Assembly (NCBI GenBank): GCA_037447655.1
Contig: JBBHKE010002878.1
Span: forward strand, 1-26,131
Reading direction: 5' to 3'
DNA: 26,131 bases
Source of the DNA: Zygnema cylindricum
Taxonomy: Eukaryota > Streptophyta > Zygnematophyceae > Zygnematales > Zygnemataceae
Part shown: positions 9,229-20,925 of the stretch, in pieces
Numbering within the stretch: the first letter of the stretch is position 1
Layout of the letters: each line of letters starts with the position of its first letter
The notes under the pieces: model-generated
Database searches by the model: none
The model's input: only the letters and a program-made list of their open reading frames with translations
Told to the model about the DNA's origin: nothing
Position numbers and translations under genes: made by a program

Positions 9229-11130
9229 AATCTTGCAATTTCTTGTTTGCGTCGCAAAACTTGCGCACGGTGAAGGGGACCACGTCGCCCCTGTCTGCCT
9301 TATATTTATTCTTTTCCATTTGTTTTTTTACAGTATGGAATGTGTGTACCTTTCGTGCATATAAAAACCCTTATTTTTTAGAATATTGCTCAATTCCTGA
9401 TTATTAAAGTGATATTAATATTTATAAGGAAGGGAAACAAATATCGAGTTTTCGTAATCCCTATAATGAGATATGGCGATATCACGACATATCATCTCAC
9501 ATCCCAACCGATATGAAACTGCAAATAAATTCATTGAACGTCTAAAAAGACCATCACTACACAGATATCATGGTTAGGGATAAGGATTTATTTGGGTTAT
9601 AACGAAATAAAAATATAACACTAACTTGATGAAAGGAAACATAGTAAATGTAACCCACTTGTTTGGAAAGTGTTATGACACTAATTGATAACTTTTGGCC
9701 AAAAAAAAGTCACGACCGAATTATTGTTTTTCATTATATCCAATATGCTTCAACGTATCGCGATTGGACACATATCGGTGTACGTATCGGGATGATCGTC
9801 TTCTTCAATTTGCTATATCGGTCACGGATTGTCGTCGTGGTTTAGTCAGTCTTCAACTTACGCAATCGAGCACGGGAAATTTGCCTGTGTAGATCCCCAT
9901 TTAGGGATTTTAGATATGTCAGGAGTTGGGTAATTACTTTTTGTTACATTTTGATGCTCTATTGTTGTTTTTTTGTTAGGTAATTTTTTTCTTCTCTCTC
10001 ATTGATTTTTCATTTTTCTTTGTTTATTTATTTGGTAGTGGTCTATTTATTTGGTTTTATTCTTGCTTGTATGCAATTCTTGATTTTGTTTGACTTTTTT
10101 TTTTGTTTCCAAGTTCCTCAAATGGTTAACCACCGCACACTTTTTATGAAGTTAGCAACTTTTTATATACACATTAGAACACCTCCCCATAAGGTTGTCA
10201 CTTGAAAAAATAACGAACAACAATTGAGCCACGTGTCACCAACGATTAGTAAACACTAATTCAGTTGTCAAAGACAATCACGGTATCTACCTTCAAAGTA
10301 CAAAAAATGGATAGCCAAATGATCCAGATAAATAAACATAAATATATATATGGGAAGTTAACTAAGTTTGAATGCTTAAAGGTGATATATGACAAAATGG
10401 AATCGTCAACATGGAGAAATGAGAAGAAATATTGAGTGGCGCGGCGCATTCACGATCCACTATCGGTATCTGTCGAAATATCTCTTTTTGATAGGTAAGT
10501 GGCGGATCCTGGGTAAAAGTGATCGTAACCGTCCACACATGATCGAACGCCTACAAATAGACGCTTTTTTGTATTGCGCGTCAATGTAATTTTCAGAACC
10601 CATTATTGTGTTATGAGAATTCGGACACGAAACATTTTGTTACATATTTTGAGTGGCATTTAATTTTTTGCTTGTGTATTAGGTGTATTTAATTATATAT
10701 TTTTGTGTTCTTTTTGTGTGATTTATTTGTCCTAACTACTTTCAGTTTACATAGATAATCTTCTTCAATAAATAGATCATCTTCAAATTACAACAAAATG
10801 TTTTTGGCTTTGATCATTTCGTGAAAAACAAACCCCACTTTGTTCAAATAATTGGGCAAAAGAAAAAAATTAGCTGCCAAATGACCTAAATTGGTGGAGC
10901 GCACAACAAGTATTAATAGATAGAATCATAATTTCACAACTCATTACTATTTTTTTAGTTAATACTAAAACGAATAAACTTACTATCAATGCGCAATGGA
11001 TGAGCATTTACCATTGCAATTTACTCCACGCTAATTTTTAAACAATGCCCATTAAAGTAGATTAACTGAGTCTGGAGAATCGCCGTTAGTAATTACATGA
11101 CATTTTTCATTTTCAACGGGTGCACTGTGT
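9229..11130. other. A/T-rich stretch without a supported gene
   Basis: Only short open frames occur (up to about 67 codons). I recognise no domain, splice structure or repeat family. A GAGCCACGTG block near 10228 resembles one in the dispersed repeat at 25973-26100, but the match is too short to call a copy. Confidence 0.5.
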
Positions 11131-11136
11131 TTCTAT

Positions 11137-12960
11137 GTGGTGACAATAGGTTGGTCAAGTGCCAAAGTCGGTAAAAGAACAAATAGCTTCATAAGAGAAT
11201 ACGCACGACTTCAAATTTCACTATGTTACCTATTATATGGACCACCCCTCATACCTCACAACCAATTCCATTGTCACCCATGCTTTTGTCTCAACTTTTT
11301 CCACCTTCGACAAAAGCCTTATGGACATCCTCCACACCATATTGGAATGTGGGACTTTGACCATGAGTCTCGGCCCATGGCTCACATTCCAACATCTATT
11401 CCTGACTATGAAGGGGAGGTTGGGTTTACTATATATGACACATGTGACGCCTTCTTCCTACCTAAGGAGTTATTGCCTTATTGCCTTCCATTTTGTCTCT
11501 TAATAATTGTATTGGGATACCTCTATGCTTGGTACCATTGTCCCTCATGTTTCGGATGGTGTCTTCTCCTTTTAGGAGTCTTTTTGAAGGCAACATGTTT
11601 TAGTCCTCCTCTTACTTCAACGAATATCTCAGTCTCCTCCACCCTTGTTACGAATCCGCGTAGACGTGTCCGAGGATCGATTTCTAATAAGTTGCCACCA
11701 CCATTCAATACGAGCTTCTTCAGGCGCTTATTTTTTAGTTTTCCCATGCTTGTTTAGGCTTTGGTTGTGGTTTTGACGCTTGGTTATTGGCTACACCTAT
11801 TCTTTCAACTTTACCATTCACACATATTCAATTCACCACCGTCCATCGGTCCTGGCTTGGCCTTCCTTTTCTAACATTTACTTGGTTCTCCTATTCTGCT
11901 CGTGTGACGGTGTCCTTCATCCCGGAGGTGTCCATTTTTTTTGTTGCTCCACACGGGGGAGAGTTGATTAAAAGACACAACACAATTTATGACGTTGTTG
12001 GTATTGTTCATGAAAAACTGTTGTTTACGAGGGTAGGCATTCTGTTTGTCAAGTTTCGCACTTCATTCCTCCGCGACACGGTTGATATCATTTTGTTTGT
12101 CGTGTTTTTGGTGACATTGTTTTGGCGAACTCTTGCCTCGGTCACAATCATTGATGGCTCGGCATGCTAGTTTGGCCGTGTGTGACGATGTCAGGAAAGA
12201 TTATGATTACGTACATTGCAATGTTATTGACTTTATTGACTTTATGCATTGGATGACTTTATCTCGATGGTGGACAAGATGTTTGGTACATCGTGTATCG
12301 CTATTAGCGTGAAGGCTTTTTTCGCCACTTATGACATCTGTTCTTTGTGCACACTTAGCGGATTGTTCATCTGACAGTTGCAATTGGAAGGCAAGATTCC
12401 CGCCTTCCGATTGACCGTCTCTAGTTGAATATTAGGCAAGTGTGCACAGAGAAAAGTTGATGTAAGTGGCGAGAATAACCTTTACATTAGCGATTTGAGA
12501 GTTGCTTTAAATGAGTTTATCTGTACTAGCGGTTGTGGCATTTTGAGAGTTTTCGGTAGCCCTCCCGCTTGTATCCATTTTTATTTTTAACATATTTTTA
12601 GAGCGAATGCAATCTTCTATCCTCCTTCTTCTTCTATCATCTCCTACGGATGTTTAGGTGCATGGAAGTGTTCCTACACTCTCTCAAACGTGCTCCGCCG
12701 AGTCTATGGTAAAAGGGATACTTTTTAGTCTTATTTTTGTATTGTTGTCGTCTTTTAGTTATTTTGGTTAAGTTGAGGTTTGGTTATGTATGTTGTTCCT
12801 CTCAATGTCTTTTGTTTGGCTTGCCCTTGTTTGTGTTTTTGTGTCTTTTGCACTTTTTTTTCTCTTAGTTTGCTTTCAGCGACTGTCAATTTTCCGGTTT
12901 TGCTTTTGAATTTTGTGTTTTCTTTCCATATATGGTGTACAACCGTGCTTCTGTAATAAA
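11137..12960. other. T-rich stretch with open frames but no recognised product
   Basis: A plus-strand frame of 206 codons (11137-11757) and a 127-codon frame (11787-12170) are open. Their predicted peptides are rich in F, L, C, P and H and match no family I know. The minus strand has a more ordinary-looking 74-codon frame (11523-11747; NGGGNLLEIDPRTRLRGFV), also unrecognised. The T-rich plus strand ends at CTTCTGTAATAAAG (12949-12962), which contains a polyadenylation-type AATAAA. This could be the 3' part of an old retroelement or a non-coding transcript; I would not annotate a protein. Confidence 0.25.
12299..12492. ncRNA. Long imperfect hairpin, candidate small-RNA precursor or foldback MITE
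   Basis: The two arms pair almost end to end. CGCTATTAG, TTCGCCACTTA, TGTGCACACTT and CAATTGGAAGGC on the left arm correspond in the same order to CGCTAAT, CTCGCCACTTA, TGTGCACACTT and CAATCGGAAGGC in the reverse complement of the right arm. Each arm is about 92 bases and the terminal loop is a few bases around 12393-12400. Pairing looks roughly 70 percent by eye, with small bulges. This fits a young or plant-type MIRNA precursor, or a short foldback transposon. No expression evidence can be read from sequence alone. Confidence 0.45.
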
Positions 12961-13019
12961 GATATACACAATATTAGGTAGTAAACATTAAACATTAAGC
13001 ATTCAATATTGTATAATGG

Positions 13020-13700
13020 GCTGGAAGTCTAAATAAAGGATCCAGTGGTTAGCTGTTCTAGTACCTCAACTAAATAAAAAGGCAAGAAATTGAAGTGAAA
13101 ATGCTTTGTGGAAATAAACAACAGAAAATGGAGATCACTACAAACACTAAAAGCAAATGCTCGAGACGATCTTAAAGAACCAATAAAACCACAAAAACGA
13201 ATAAAAACAAAACTGTCATAACCCAACAAAATAACCAACCCAGCCCAACATATTAGCCAAAAGCTACAATCCCACCACACTAATAAAAATATGAGTTAAA
13301 TAGCACCGTCCAACATAAAAGCCCCAAAAAATCGACTTATAACATTAAGAACTACAGATTCCATTAAAAATGTTCAATGCCAGAAGGTAAAGCAATAATT
13401 TGATATTGAACGACAAAAAACATTGCAACAGAAAACATTGAAACTCAGATTCAAAGCAAAGCTACACTATCAAAAGCTATTAACATTAATAAAACTAATT
13501 TTCTGCCATTTTTTTGTGCCCCCTGACCACAAACTAGTGGAAATTACACAAATTTTACTGATTTGTTAATATTAATTCATTAAACAGTTCATATTCACCT
13601 ACGTCATTTGAAGCCCAATTATGATTAAAAACACCATTATAAACACCACACTAATAACTATTTCTATAATAGCAACCCATGATGTAGTCTCTCATACACC
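13020..13700. other. A/T-rich stretch, nothing recognised
   Basis: A short minus-strand frame (13029-13280, 83 codons, W/F/L-rich) is the longest and shows no known motif. No repeats, RNA genes or splice-supported exons are apparent. Confidence 0.5.
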
Positions 13701-13704
13701 TACT

Positions 13705-13932
13705 AGGAAAAACAAAAGGAAGGGAAATAAAAAGGAAGAGAAAAAAAAAGGAAGGGAAAAAAAAGGGAAGGGAAAAAAAAGGGAAGGGAAAAAAAAAGGA
13801 AAATAAAAAGGAAGGAAATAAAAAGGAAAAAAAAAGGAAGGAAATAAAAAGGAAGAGAAAAAAAAAGGAAGGGAAAACAAAAGGAAGAGAAAAAAGAAGG
13901 AAGAAAAAAAAAAGGAGGGGAAAAAAAAAGAG
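13705..13932. repeat. Polypurine tract (GGAAGGGAAAAAAA)n
   Basis: About 230 bases of nearly pure A and G on the plus strand, built from variants of GGAAGGGAAAAAA with a few T and C interruptions. Several segments are mirror-symmetric. Open frames across it (K/E/R-rich one way, F/P/S-rich the other) are artefacts. Confidence 0.9.
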
Positions 13933-13989
13933 TAACTGACACCTACATTATCTCCAGCCTATTATTACCCATATCCACGATGAAAATTT

Positions 13990-14317
13990 TATTTATTTTA
14001 AGGTTCTTTTTAGGGTTTTGAAGGGTTTTTTTTTGGATTTTTTAGGGTTTTTTTAAACCCATTAACATGTAAAACGAAAACAACAACACGATTACATGAA
14101 ATAAAGTTTCCAACTTCTAAGTTCAATTTTTTTATAGAATAAAAAAATAAAACAGAAAAAGGATAAAAAAAAGAAAAGAAAAAAAAAGGACATAATTCTC
14201 CAAAAAGAGAAGATAACAAATTTAGTAGATATATATTAAGTGTCAACTATAACCATACCCCTTCCTATCATATAAACAACTTACTTTTACCCATTGCTCC
14301 CACACCGCCATTTTGAC
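13990..14317. other. Gene-free downstream flank of the transporter gene
   Basis: The stretch contains TTTAGGGTTTT-like blocks (14000-14060) and A-rich runs. TTTATT at 13988-13997 would read AATAAA on the minus strand, but it lies about 700 bases beyond the stop codon, so I do not assign it as the polyadenylation signal. Confidence 0.4.
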
Positions 14318-14390
14318 TCTCCTCTCCCTCCTCTCTCCTCTCCCTCCTCTCCCTCCTCCCCTCGCCTCTCCCTCCCTCCTCTCCTCTCCT
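14318..14390. repeat. Polypyrimidine (CTCC/CCTCT)n tract
   Basis: About 70 bases of almost pure C and T on the plus strand (purine on the minus strand), composed of CTCTCC and CTCCCTCC blocks. It lies about 320 bases beyond the stop codon of the minus-strand transporter gene, possibly in or beyond its 3' untranslated region. Confidence 0.85.
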
Positions 14391-14708
14391 AATGTAAATC
14401 CAATTCCTAAGTGCCGCTGTACAAGGTAACAACTCAAAAATATATCCTACAGATCACTCTATTAATCAAGTTAAAAAAAATCCCCCATTTGTTCCCCTAT
14501 TATACCCAAATGCAATTTTCCACATTCCTCTTTGTACAAGTATGACATTTAAATCAATTATTGGATTTGTTAACTCCACCAAAAAAATTCCTAAAAACCT
14601 GTCAAATGATATTATACACATATCCTTTCCCCTTCTCGTTCCCCGTTCGACAAAAGAAAAAAAAAGTTCCTCCTCGTTTGATATACTCAAAAAAGGATCT
14701 CCTTTCGA

Positions 14709-17700
14709 TCAAAAAAACGTCTGTAAGAAATGCAACAACGCTAACGTATCTGCATGTGACGTGACGGCATGACTTAAATGCTCAATGAACGGTTGAGATT
14801 GCACGACCACAGATTGCGCAAAATCAGATTGCATAAAATCGACAGTATCCAAACGACACTGTCCTCCGGTATTGGGACTGAAGTGCTTTAACCAAGGCTG
14901 AGATTGCAGTAAAGAGTCCAAAACAGGTTGTACTTGCATCACGACAGAGGTCACTGCATCTGCCCTCCTGTCTGTTTCCTCTACCGCTGTCCCACTGAGC
15001 TCTTGCATAGAAAGAAGAAACGAAGTAACTCGCTCGAAATATGCCTCCATCTCACTGGGAGGAGGCTCATGCACATCGAGAGGAGCTGCCGCGAAGCAAG
15101 CAGCTCCAATGTAATCCACTGCCGAAGCACCGAAAGTTTGGATATCAACAGCAATTTGATTAACTGCTGTTCCCCCATCTACGGCTGGCAAAAATCCTAA
15201 TTCTAAAGGACAAATCGCAGTTCGTTCGAGCACCACAAGCTGTTGGGAACTCAGTGACATGTTATTTAACACCTCCGAGTTCGATACTGGAGTCAATACA
15301 TCGGCAACGTTCCGAGCACGTTGCGATAATAAAGACATAACCTCGGCTGCAGAAGGTGGCAGGGACTCAATTGCCTTAGAAACTCTATCTGCCGAGAAGC
15401 TTGCAGCAGGTTTTACTGCATTCATAAGAGATTCAATCGCAGGAACAGTTGCCTGACACATAGAACTCGCAACTGAAGATGCTTCTGCTCCTACAGCCCC
15501 TACTCCTGAGGCGACCTTCTGCAATGTAGAAGAAACATTGACATTACCCACTCCTGAGCCCACTACAGCTCCTGCTCCAGCACCTGCTGCAACTGCAACA
15601 CTAGTGATGGCCTGAACTGCACCTGTTGCTCCTCCTCCTCCTCCCACTATGCCTGGAAGGATATTCGCAGCGGCTGAAGCGATATTGCTTGGGATAGAAC
15701 TGGAGGCTGACTGAAATGCAGTAACAGCCGCGGGAATCGACGGCTCTGCAGCAATCACAGTACTAACTGCCTGCAACGCCCCGGATGCCGCAGGAGACAT
15801 GGACACCACAGAGGTTTGCAGACCTATGGTGGCGGTGCTTGCTACAGGTGCAACAGCAGAAATTGCGACGCCTGTAGCGTTTGCTACAGCTGAAACTGGC
15901 GGAAGAGCATTTCCTGCTGCAGTCACGGCAGTTTGCAGAGCTGCTCCTGCCATTGACGTGACTGATGAGACAGCTGTAGTAGCAGACGAAACGGCTGTAG
16001 TAGCTGAAGAAACGGCTGTAGTAGCTGAAGAAACGGCTGTAGTAGCTGAAGAAACGGCTGTAGCAACAGCAGCTGTCGGCCCTGGAGAACCTGTAGCGGC
16101 AGTCTGAAGTACAGCTCCTGCCGTCTGGCTGACAGGAGCAGTTATTCCTTGGACCACACCGCTTGTAGCCTGAAGAGCACCCCCTCCAACAGCCTGGACA
16201 CTGCCTAAGACAGCTTCCCCAGCCACATTGAGAGTTCCTGCTACACCTGTTACAAGGGAACCAGCAGAGCTAGTCACTGCTCCTACAGCCCCAGCGGCTC
16301 CTCCTCCTACTCCTGCTCCAGTTGCAGCAATATGAGCAGCTCCTCCAGCTGCACTACCCACACCTGCTCCTCCTGCTCCTACTCCTCCTGCTCCCACTAA
16401 TCCAGCTCCAACTCCAGCACCTGCACCAGACGCTGCTACTCCTCCAGCAGAAGCTCCTCCTATCGCAGCTCCACTCGCCGCAGCCCCACTGGCAGCAGCA
16501 GTGCCTACTGTACTTCCTACTGCTCCTCCTGCTGCTCCCCCTGCTGCTGCTCCTGCTGTTGCCGCTGCTCCTGCTGCTGCTGTTCCTCCTCCTGCTGCTC
16601 CTCCTCCTACTGCTGCCGCTCCTCCTACTGCTGCTGTTCCTCCTGCTGCTGCTGTTCCTCCAACTGTTGCTGCACCTCCAGCTCCAGCTGCTGCTGCACC
16701 TCCAGCTCCAGCTGCTGCTGCACCTCCAGCTCCAGCTGCTGCTGAACCTCCAGCTCCAGCTGCTGCTGTTCCTCCTGCTACAGCAGCTCCACCTGCACCA
16801 GCACCGGCTGCCGCTGCACTACTCACGGCTGCACCACCAACCGCAGGAGCTGCAATTCCTCCCGCCCCTGCTACAGCCTGCCCTGCTGCAACTTGACCTG
16901 CTACAGCTTGTCCAGAGCTTCCTGCTGCTGCGGCCGTACTTCCTGCCACCTTTGCACCAGCTCCCACAGTTGCACCACCTGCTTTGGCTGAGGCCAGGCC
17001 TGTATTTATACCCTCACCAACACCGCGGGCCTTCGCTAAGAACTCTTGAGCCTGGGTTGCATAGAAAGGAAACTTTAGCTGTGTCTGGAGAAAGGCACTC
17101 GGAAGGGTATCGGGGTTTGGCCCATCCTCTTTCTTCTCGTCCTCCCCTTGCTTCTTGTCCTCCTCCTCTTGCAACTCATTCAGTTGACCATCATCCTGAT
17201 TCACTTTTTGATGATTTGTATATGTGCCTTCATCATACGCCATAAATGAATGCCTCTCTTCCACAATAAGCTCATTCCCATTGCTTAAGTTCAAACACGC
17301 TCCAGAAAAACCAGCTAATTTCTCCTCCTCCACCTTCCCTTGCAACCTCTCTCCTGCAACTGAAGCATTACCATTAACTGTAGCATTAGCAGACTCCGGA
17401 GTGCCCCAAAGAGGGACACCTGCATCCGATATTTTTCTCTCCATGGACGGAACAGGCAAATGTACACTTTCAGAAACCTGTTGCACCACCCCCTCAGACT
17501 GGAGATCCAGATCATCTTTTTCAACAAGTTTCTCCTCCTCCTTAATTTGACCCTTAGGCTCTGGTGCAGTGACTAACGCAAAAACCGTCGCTCCCACGAG
17601 AATCGCAGAACCTGCCAAAACCTCTTGAAGGCTAGGAAGACCACCTTTGCCGGTGACCAAAGAGGTCATGAAACCGCCCCAGACTGGGATGGTTGTGTAA

Positions 17701-20700
17701 ATTAAAGTAGCTGTTGAAGCATGCACATTTCGTAACCCATTCAACTCCACCCAGGCCCCGACACCTGACCAAAAAGAGGGAAAGAAAGTGAATTAACCTC
17801 CCTTGTAACAACATCAGCTGGTTTTGGGAGTTGCTTCTATGATAGCTGGTTTCAATAACAGCTTGCCGACATAAAAAGAAAATTCGATTAACCTCTTTTG
17901 TCATAACATCAGTTGGTATTTGTAGTTGTAAAGAGTTATTTCTACGATAGCTGGTTTCAACAGCAACTTGCCAACACCAGGCAGTAACCACATGTCTTGT
18001 CAAATAAAATCTTCCAAACCCACTTACCGCTATATTAGGACTGTCTTTTCAGGAGTATGAGATTTCAATACCAAAAACCTTACATAAAAAACAGCAAGAA
18101 AGAAAGCTTCCTAAATGGCTATTTCAAAAGATATAATCACACACAGCATAATCCATGGCCGCAACACAGGAAACTACATCTATACGTTCAGATAAGGAAG
18201 ATCCGCTGAAACACAAAATATGGAACAACAGTTAATGAACCATGAATAAAACTGCAATAAAAGCTACGGTTAGAATCCTCTTTTCATCTGTGCATTTTGA
18301 CAAACAGCACAGTAGTAAAATTACAAGATAGCAAAACAGTAAAAATAACAAAATAACAAAATGCTTACCGCCTGCCAGAAGTCCACTATATAACAAAGGT
18401 CCCCAAGGGAGCTGTGGCAAAATCCCCTCCAACTGTTGAAACTGCTCCAAACTTCCAAGAGTCCACCCCTCCCATGCCATGGAAACCAAAAACATAAAGA
18501 CAAGCTGAACAGCTGTCAACTTGAGAGGGTCAAAGCGTGAGCACAACATCTCTGCCCGAAATATTTGAATACCAAAAAAGGTACCACTGAGAATCCCCAT
18601 GAGATCCTCCACCTTTGGGAGAACCAAGTTCAAATCCCATTGACCGGATTCCTTCAAAAATACCATGCCTGCCAAATAGCAATAAACACAGAACAAAGCG
18701 CGTTAAAGAACAAGCTCCACAAGTGAAGGAAAAAGATAAAAACACGAATAAGAGCAAACATACACCTTGGTAAAGATCATATGGTCTCACATACAAATAA
18801 CCAGCAACTCTGCAAACCTTCCAGTCCTTGCAGCCCTCTTGATTATGACACACGGTACTTTATTTTTCTGCAATGGGTCTTACTCGAGCATTTTATATCC
18901 ACTCCAACATCTCCAACACATGATCTTACCAAAACTTTGCATCTTACTCAAAAAATTTGCTTGAAAAGACGAAAAATAGAGCTTTACTCACCTGAGAGTG
19001 CAGCAAGGGTAGCAAGCCATGTCAGCTTGCTGATTCGACGGCGTCCAGTAAATATCTCCAAAACTGGCACCAATACAACCTACAGCACAAAAGACATACC
19101 CACAGTTAATCCACCAAAACGACTGGAGTTAACCCATCTGGCTCTGTTCACTAACGCCAACATGTTAGAGGCAGTTCCAAAGTGAAACTACACCGCCCAT
19201 CACTTACAGGGTTAATCATTCTAACTTGAGTGCCTGTTAGTTTAACCCGAAAATATATAATTTTGTGTTAATGACACTATTCAGTTAAGTGGCTCATAAT
19301 GAGCCACATCGCAGAACATATTTAGTCTAGTTAATTCTAACAAAGTATTGATGCTAATAGTTCACTAACTCTAAAAGCAATTCACGATCTGCTCGCATCA
19401 TGTAACATTGACCAAAATCTGCTTCAATTATCCCTATTCAAAAACAGCAGGGACTGTTTCATGTGAAGACTCACAGTAAAAACAAGCAGCAAGGAGGCGT
19501 TGTTGGATGCAGACGCTCCTCCAAGGCCTACTGTTTGTGTAATAATACCCGCCATGAGCCATAAAGCGAGCTCCAAACCAGCAAAAATCATTCCCTTATC
19601 CTCCTTTGAGAGACGATGATTGAAGGTTTCCACCAGAGCGGGAGAAAATGCCAGGGCAGCCGCTCCAAACTTAATAGTACATGCCAAGCTGGCCGGTGGA
19701 CTGACAGCAGCCGCCTCCGTAAACTTCATGGCCACGGCGTTGGAACCGTACAAAGCGGCTAAGAAGTTAAGAAGCATGATGCCATTCCAACGGTTGCTAA
19801 TCGCAGAAGGAGTAACCTGACCGCAAAAAACCATTTTACAAAATATAATATTAGCAAATGGAATAAAAAAAAGCCAAAAGAAAATGTGCAGAACAGAAGT
19901 TTCTGCCCAAAAAAAACCAAGCACCGCTCTTTGAAACTGACTTTTACTAGTAAAAATTTGGACGGATCAAATTTCAACAGTCGCACAAAGAAAACAAGTC
20001 AGAAAAGTTGTACCATAAAACTTGTGAGACTGCACGAATGAAAAATGGCTGGCCTTCTTCTATCGTGACTATGTGTCGACTTCTGCATCAAATATCTTCA
20101 GAATCTTGTGCAAAAAAAACTTACTCTGGCCAAGGCAGATTCTTCAAGGCTGCCTTCATCTGCTATATTTGTACTTCTTGCAGCAGCTTTTCTCATAGCT
20201 AGACCTGCCATACGCCAGTCTTCCTTAATACCAAAAACATGACTGTTGTCTGAACTACTCTCATCAGTCTTTGTTGGTTCCTTTTTCTCCAAACTAGACG
20301 CCTTCCCTGGCCCTTGGCCATAATCGTCTGACCGAGGATAAATACTCTCGCGTTCTTCAACTCGGTGCGCTTCGTCCATAGATTGCCATATGTCATCATC
20401 ATTACTGCCACGTGTACTTGTAGCTTTCTGAGCATACCAAGGGTCATCATCATCATTACCAGCATATGTGGACGATAAGTTGCTATGCCCTATATAAGGC
20501 TGCGGGACTGACACTATTCTGTCTCCTACTTCTGAACTCCTTTGGCTCCTGATAATTTTTCCAGATACAAGAGCCTTTTTGATAACATTCATTCTACGAT
20601 AACAGAAAGGATTATTTTGACTAACAGAATATAGCTGGAAAAAATTCGAAGACCGTAATTGGCGACTGACAGAGAGTGGCGCTGACAGGGTGGAGTTCCT

Positions 20701-20925
20701 AATTTTATCAAAGCTTAAAGGAAAAGAACAGCTGTTGTTGTTATTGTTGTTGTTGTGATTGTTTTTCACTAACACTCTGTCGTGGCCATGACTCGATAAA
20801 AGTCGCGCATCTGTGGACCGATTTCTTTGCTCTAGTTGTACTGCTTTTCTACTTTTTTCAGCTGAAAAGAGAGAGCTACTACCAGGAATCTGTTTCCCAC
20901 AGCTGAAGCAATGGAGGGAAGCCAT
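14709..20925 (-). CDS. Plastid-type EamA/DMT transporter with a giant Gly/Ala-rich C-terminal extension
   Basis: Five exons: 20125-20925, 19475-19816, 18992-19079, 18369-18668, 14709-17764. Introns of 308, 395, 323 and 604 bases have GT-AG ends and compatible phases (0, 0, 1, 1), giving 1528 residues. I start at ATG 20925; a GTG just upstream is not used. Residues 1-267 form a hydrophilic, Ser- and Arg-rich extension with an Asn run (about 55-66), probably including a plastid transit peptide. Ten hydrophobic helices follow in the two five-helix EamA halves (about 277-411 and 412-577), including ALYGSNAVAMKF and STATLIYTTIPVWGGFMTS, which fit the plant plastid EamA family I remember. Substrate unknown; the inner envelope is the likely site. 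After residue 578 the same exon continues with an acidic linker, about 500 Gly/Ala-rich residues (about 760-1275) and a 250-residue tail with no recognised domain. The transporter call is firm; the extension is firm as an open frame but unproven as protein. Confidence 0.88.
15480..17010 (-). repeat. Gly/Ala-rich low-complexity coding region with tandem repeats
   Basis: Within the last exon of the transporter gene. It encodes long runs of G and A with some V, S and T, such as GAGGAAAAGAGGAAAAGAGG. Tandem units at DNA level include a 21-base repeat (CTGTAGTAGCTGAAGAAACGG on the plus strand, 15970-16063, encoding repeated ATTAVSS) and a 24-base repeat (about 16665-16760). All repeat lengths are multiples of three and the frame stays open for over 3 kb. 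Antisense frames (Leu-rich, 16322-17245; Ala/Pro-rich, 16501-16896) are by-products of this codon composition. Confidence 0.9.
17792..17978. repeat. 95-bp tandem duplication inside intron 4
   Basis: Two copies start at ATTAACCTC (17792 and 17887). They share AACATCAG(C/T)TGGT, GATAGCTGGTTTCAA and CTTGCC(G/A)ACA with several substitutions. The duplication lies wholly within intron 4 (17765-18368) of the transporter gene, close to the acceptor of exon 5, and does not affect coding. Confidence 0.8.
19262..19390. repeat. Dispersed repeat copy in intron 2
   Basis: Similar over about 125 bases, in the same orientation, to 25973-26100. Shared blocks are GTGTT(A/G)AT(G/A)ACACTAT, AAGTGGC, GAGCCAC, TAGTTAA and GCTAATA(A/G)TTC. 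Its core GTGGCTCATAATGAGCCAC is an almost perfect palindrome. It lies in intron 2 of the transporter gene, so the element inserted into transcribed DNA. The family is not identified. Confidence 0.65.
20730..20765 (-). repeat. (AAC)n codon repeat encoding an Asn run
   Basis: The plus strand shows TTGTTGTTATTGTTGTTG; on the coding strand this gives a run of AAC/AAT codons in exon 1 of the transporter gene (about residues 55-66). It lies in the presumed transit-peptide region, where length variation would be tolerated. Confidence 0.85.

Noticed and set aside
11137-11757. 206-codon plus-strand frame as a real gene
   Set aside because: The peptide is T-rich-DNA-like (many F, L, C, P, H), no homologue comes to mind, and overlapping frames on both strands are also open. 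Kept only as an unassigned region.
13621-13942. Lys/Glu-rich and Phe/Pro-rich open frames on both strands
   Set aside because: They are translations of the polypurine microsatellite.
14000-14060. TTTAGGGTTTT-like blocks resembling plant telomere repeat
   Set aside because: Only two or three imperfect and irregularly spaced matches in an A/T-rich flank; not a telomeric tract.
16501-16896. Plus-strand Ala/Pro-rich 131-codon frame
   Set aside because: Another antisense shadow of the same repeat region, with no start context or splice support.
16322-17245. Plus-strand 307-codon open frame, Leu/Pro/Gln-rich, opposite the transporter exon
   Set aside because: It is antisense to the Gly/Ala codon repeats, whose composition leaves few stop codons in this frame. 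The Leu runs are just the complement of GCN/GGN-rich coding DNA.
18625-18645. GTTCAAATCCCATT resembling a tRNA T-arm
   Set aside because: It lies inside exon 4 of the transporter gene and no matching acceptor or anticodon arms are present.
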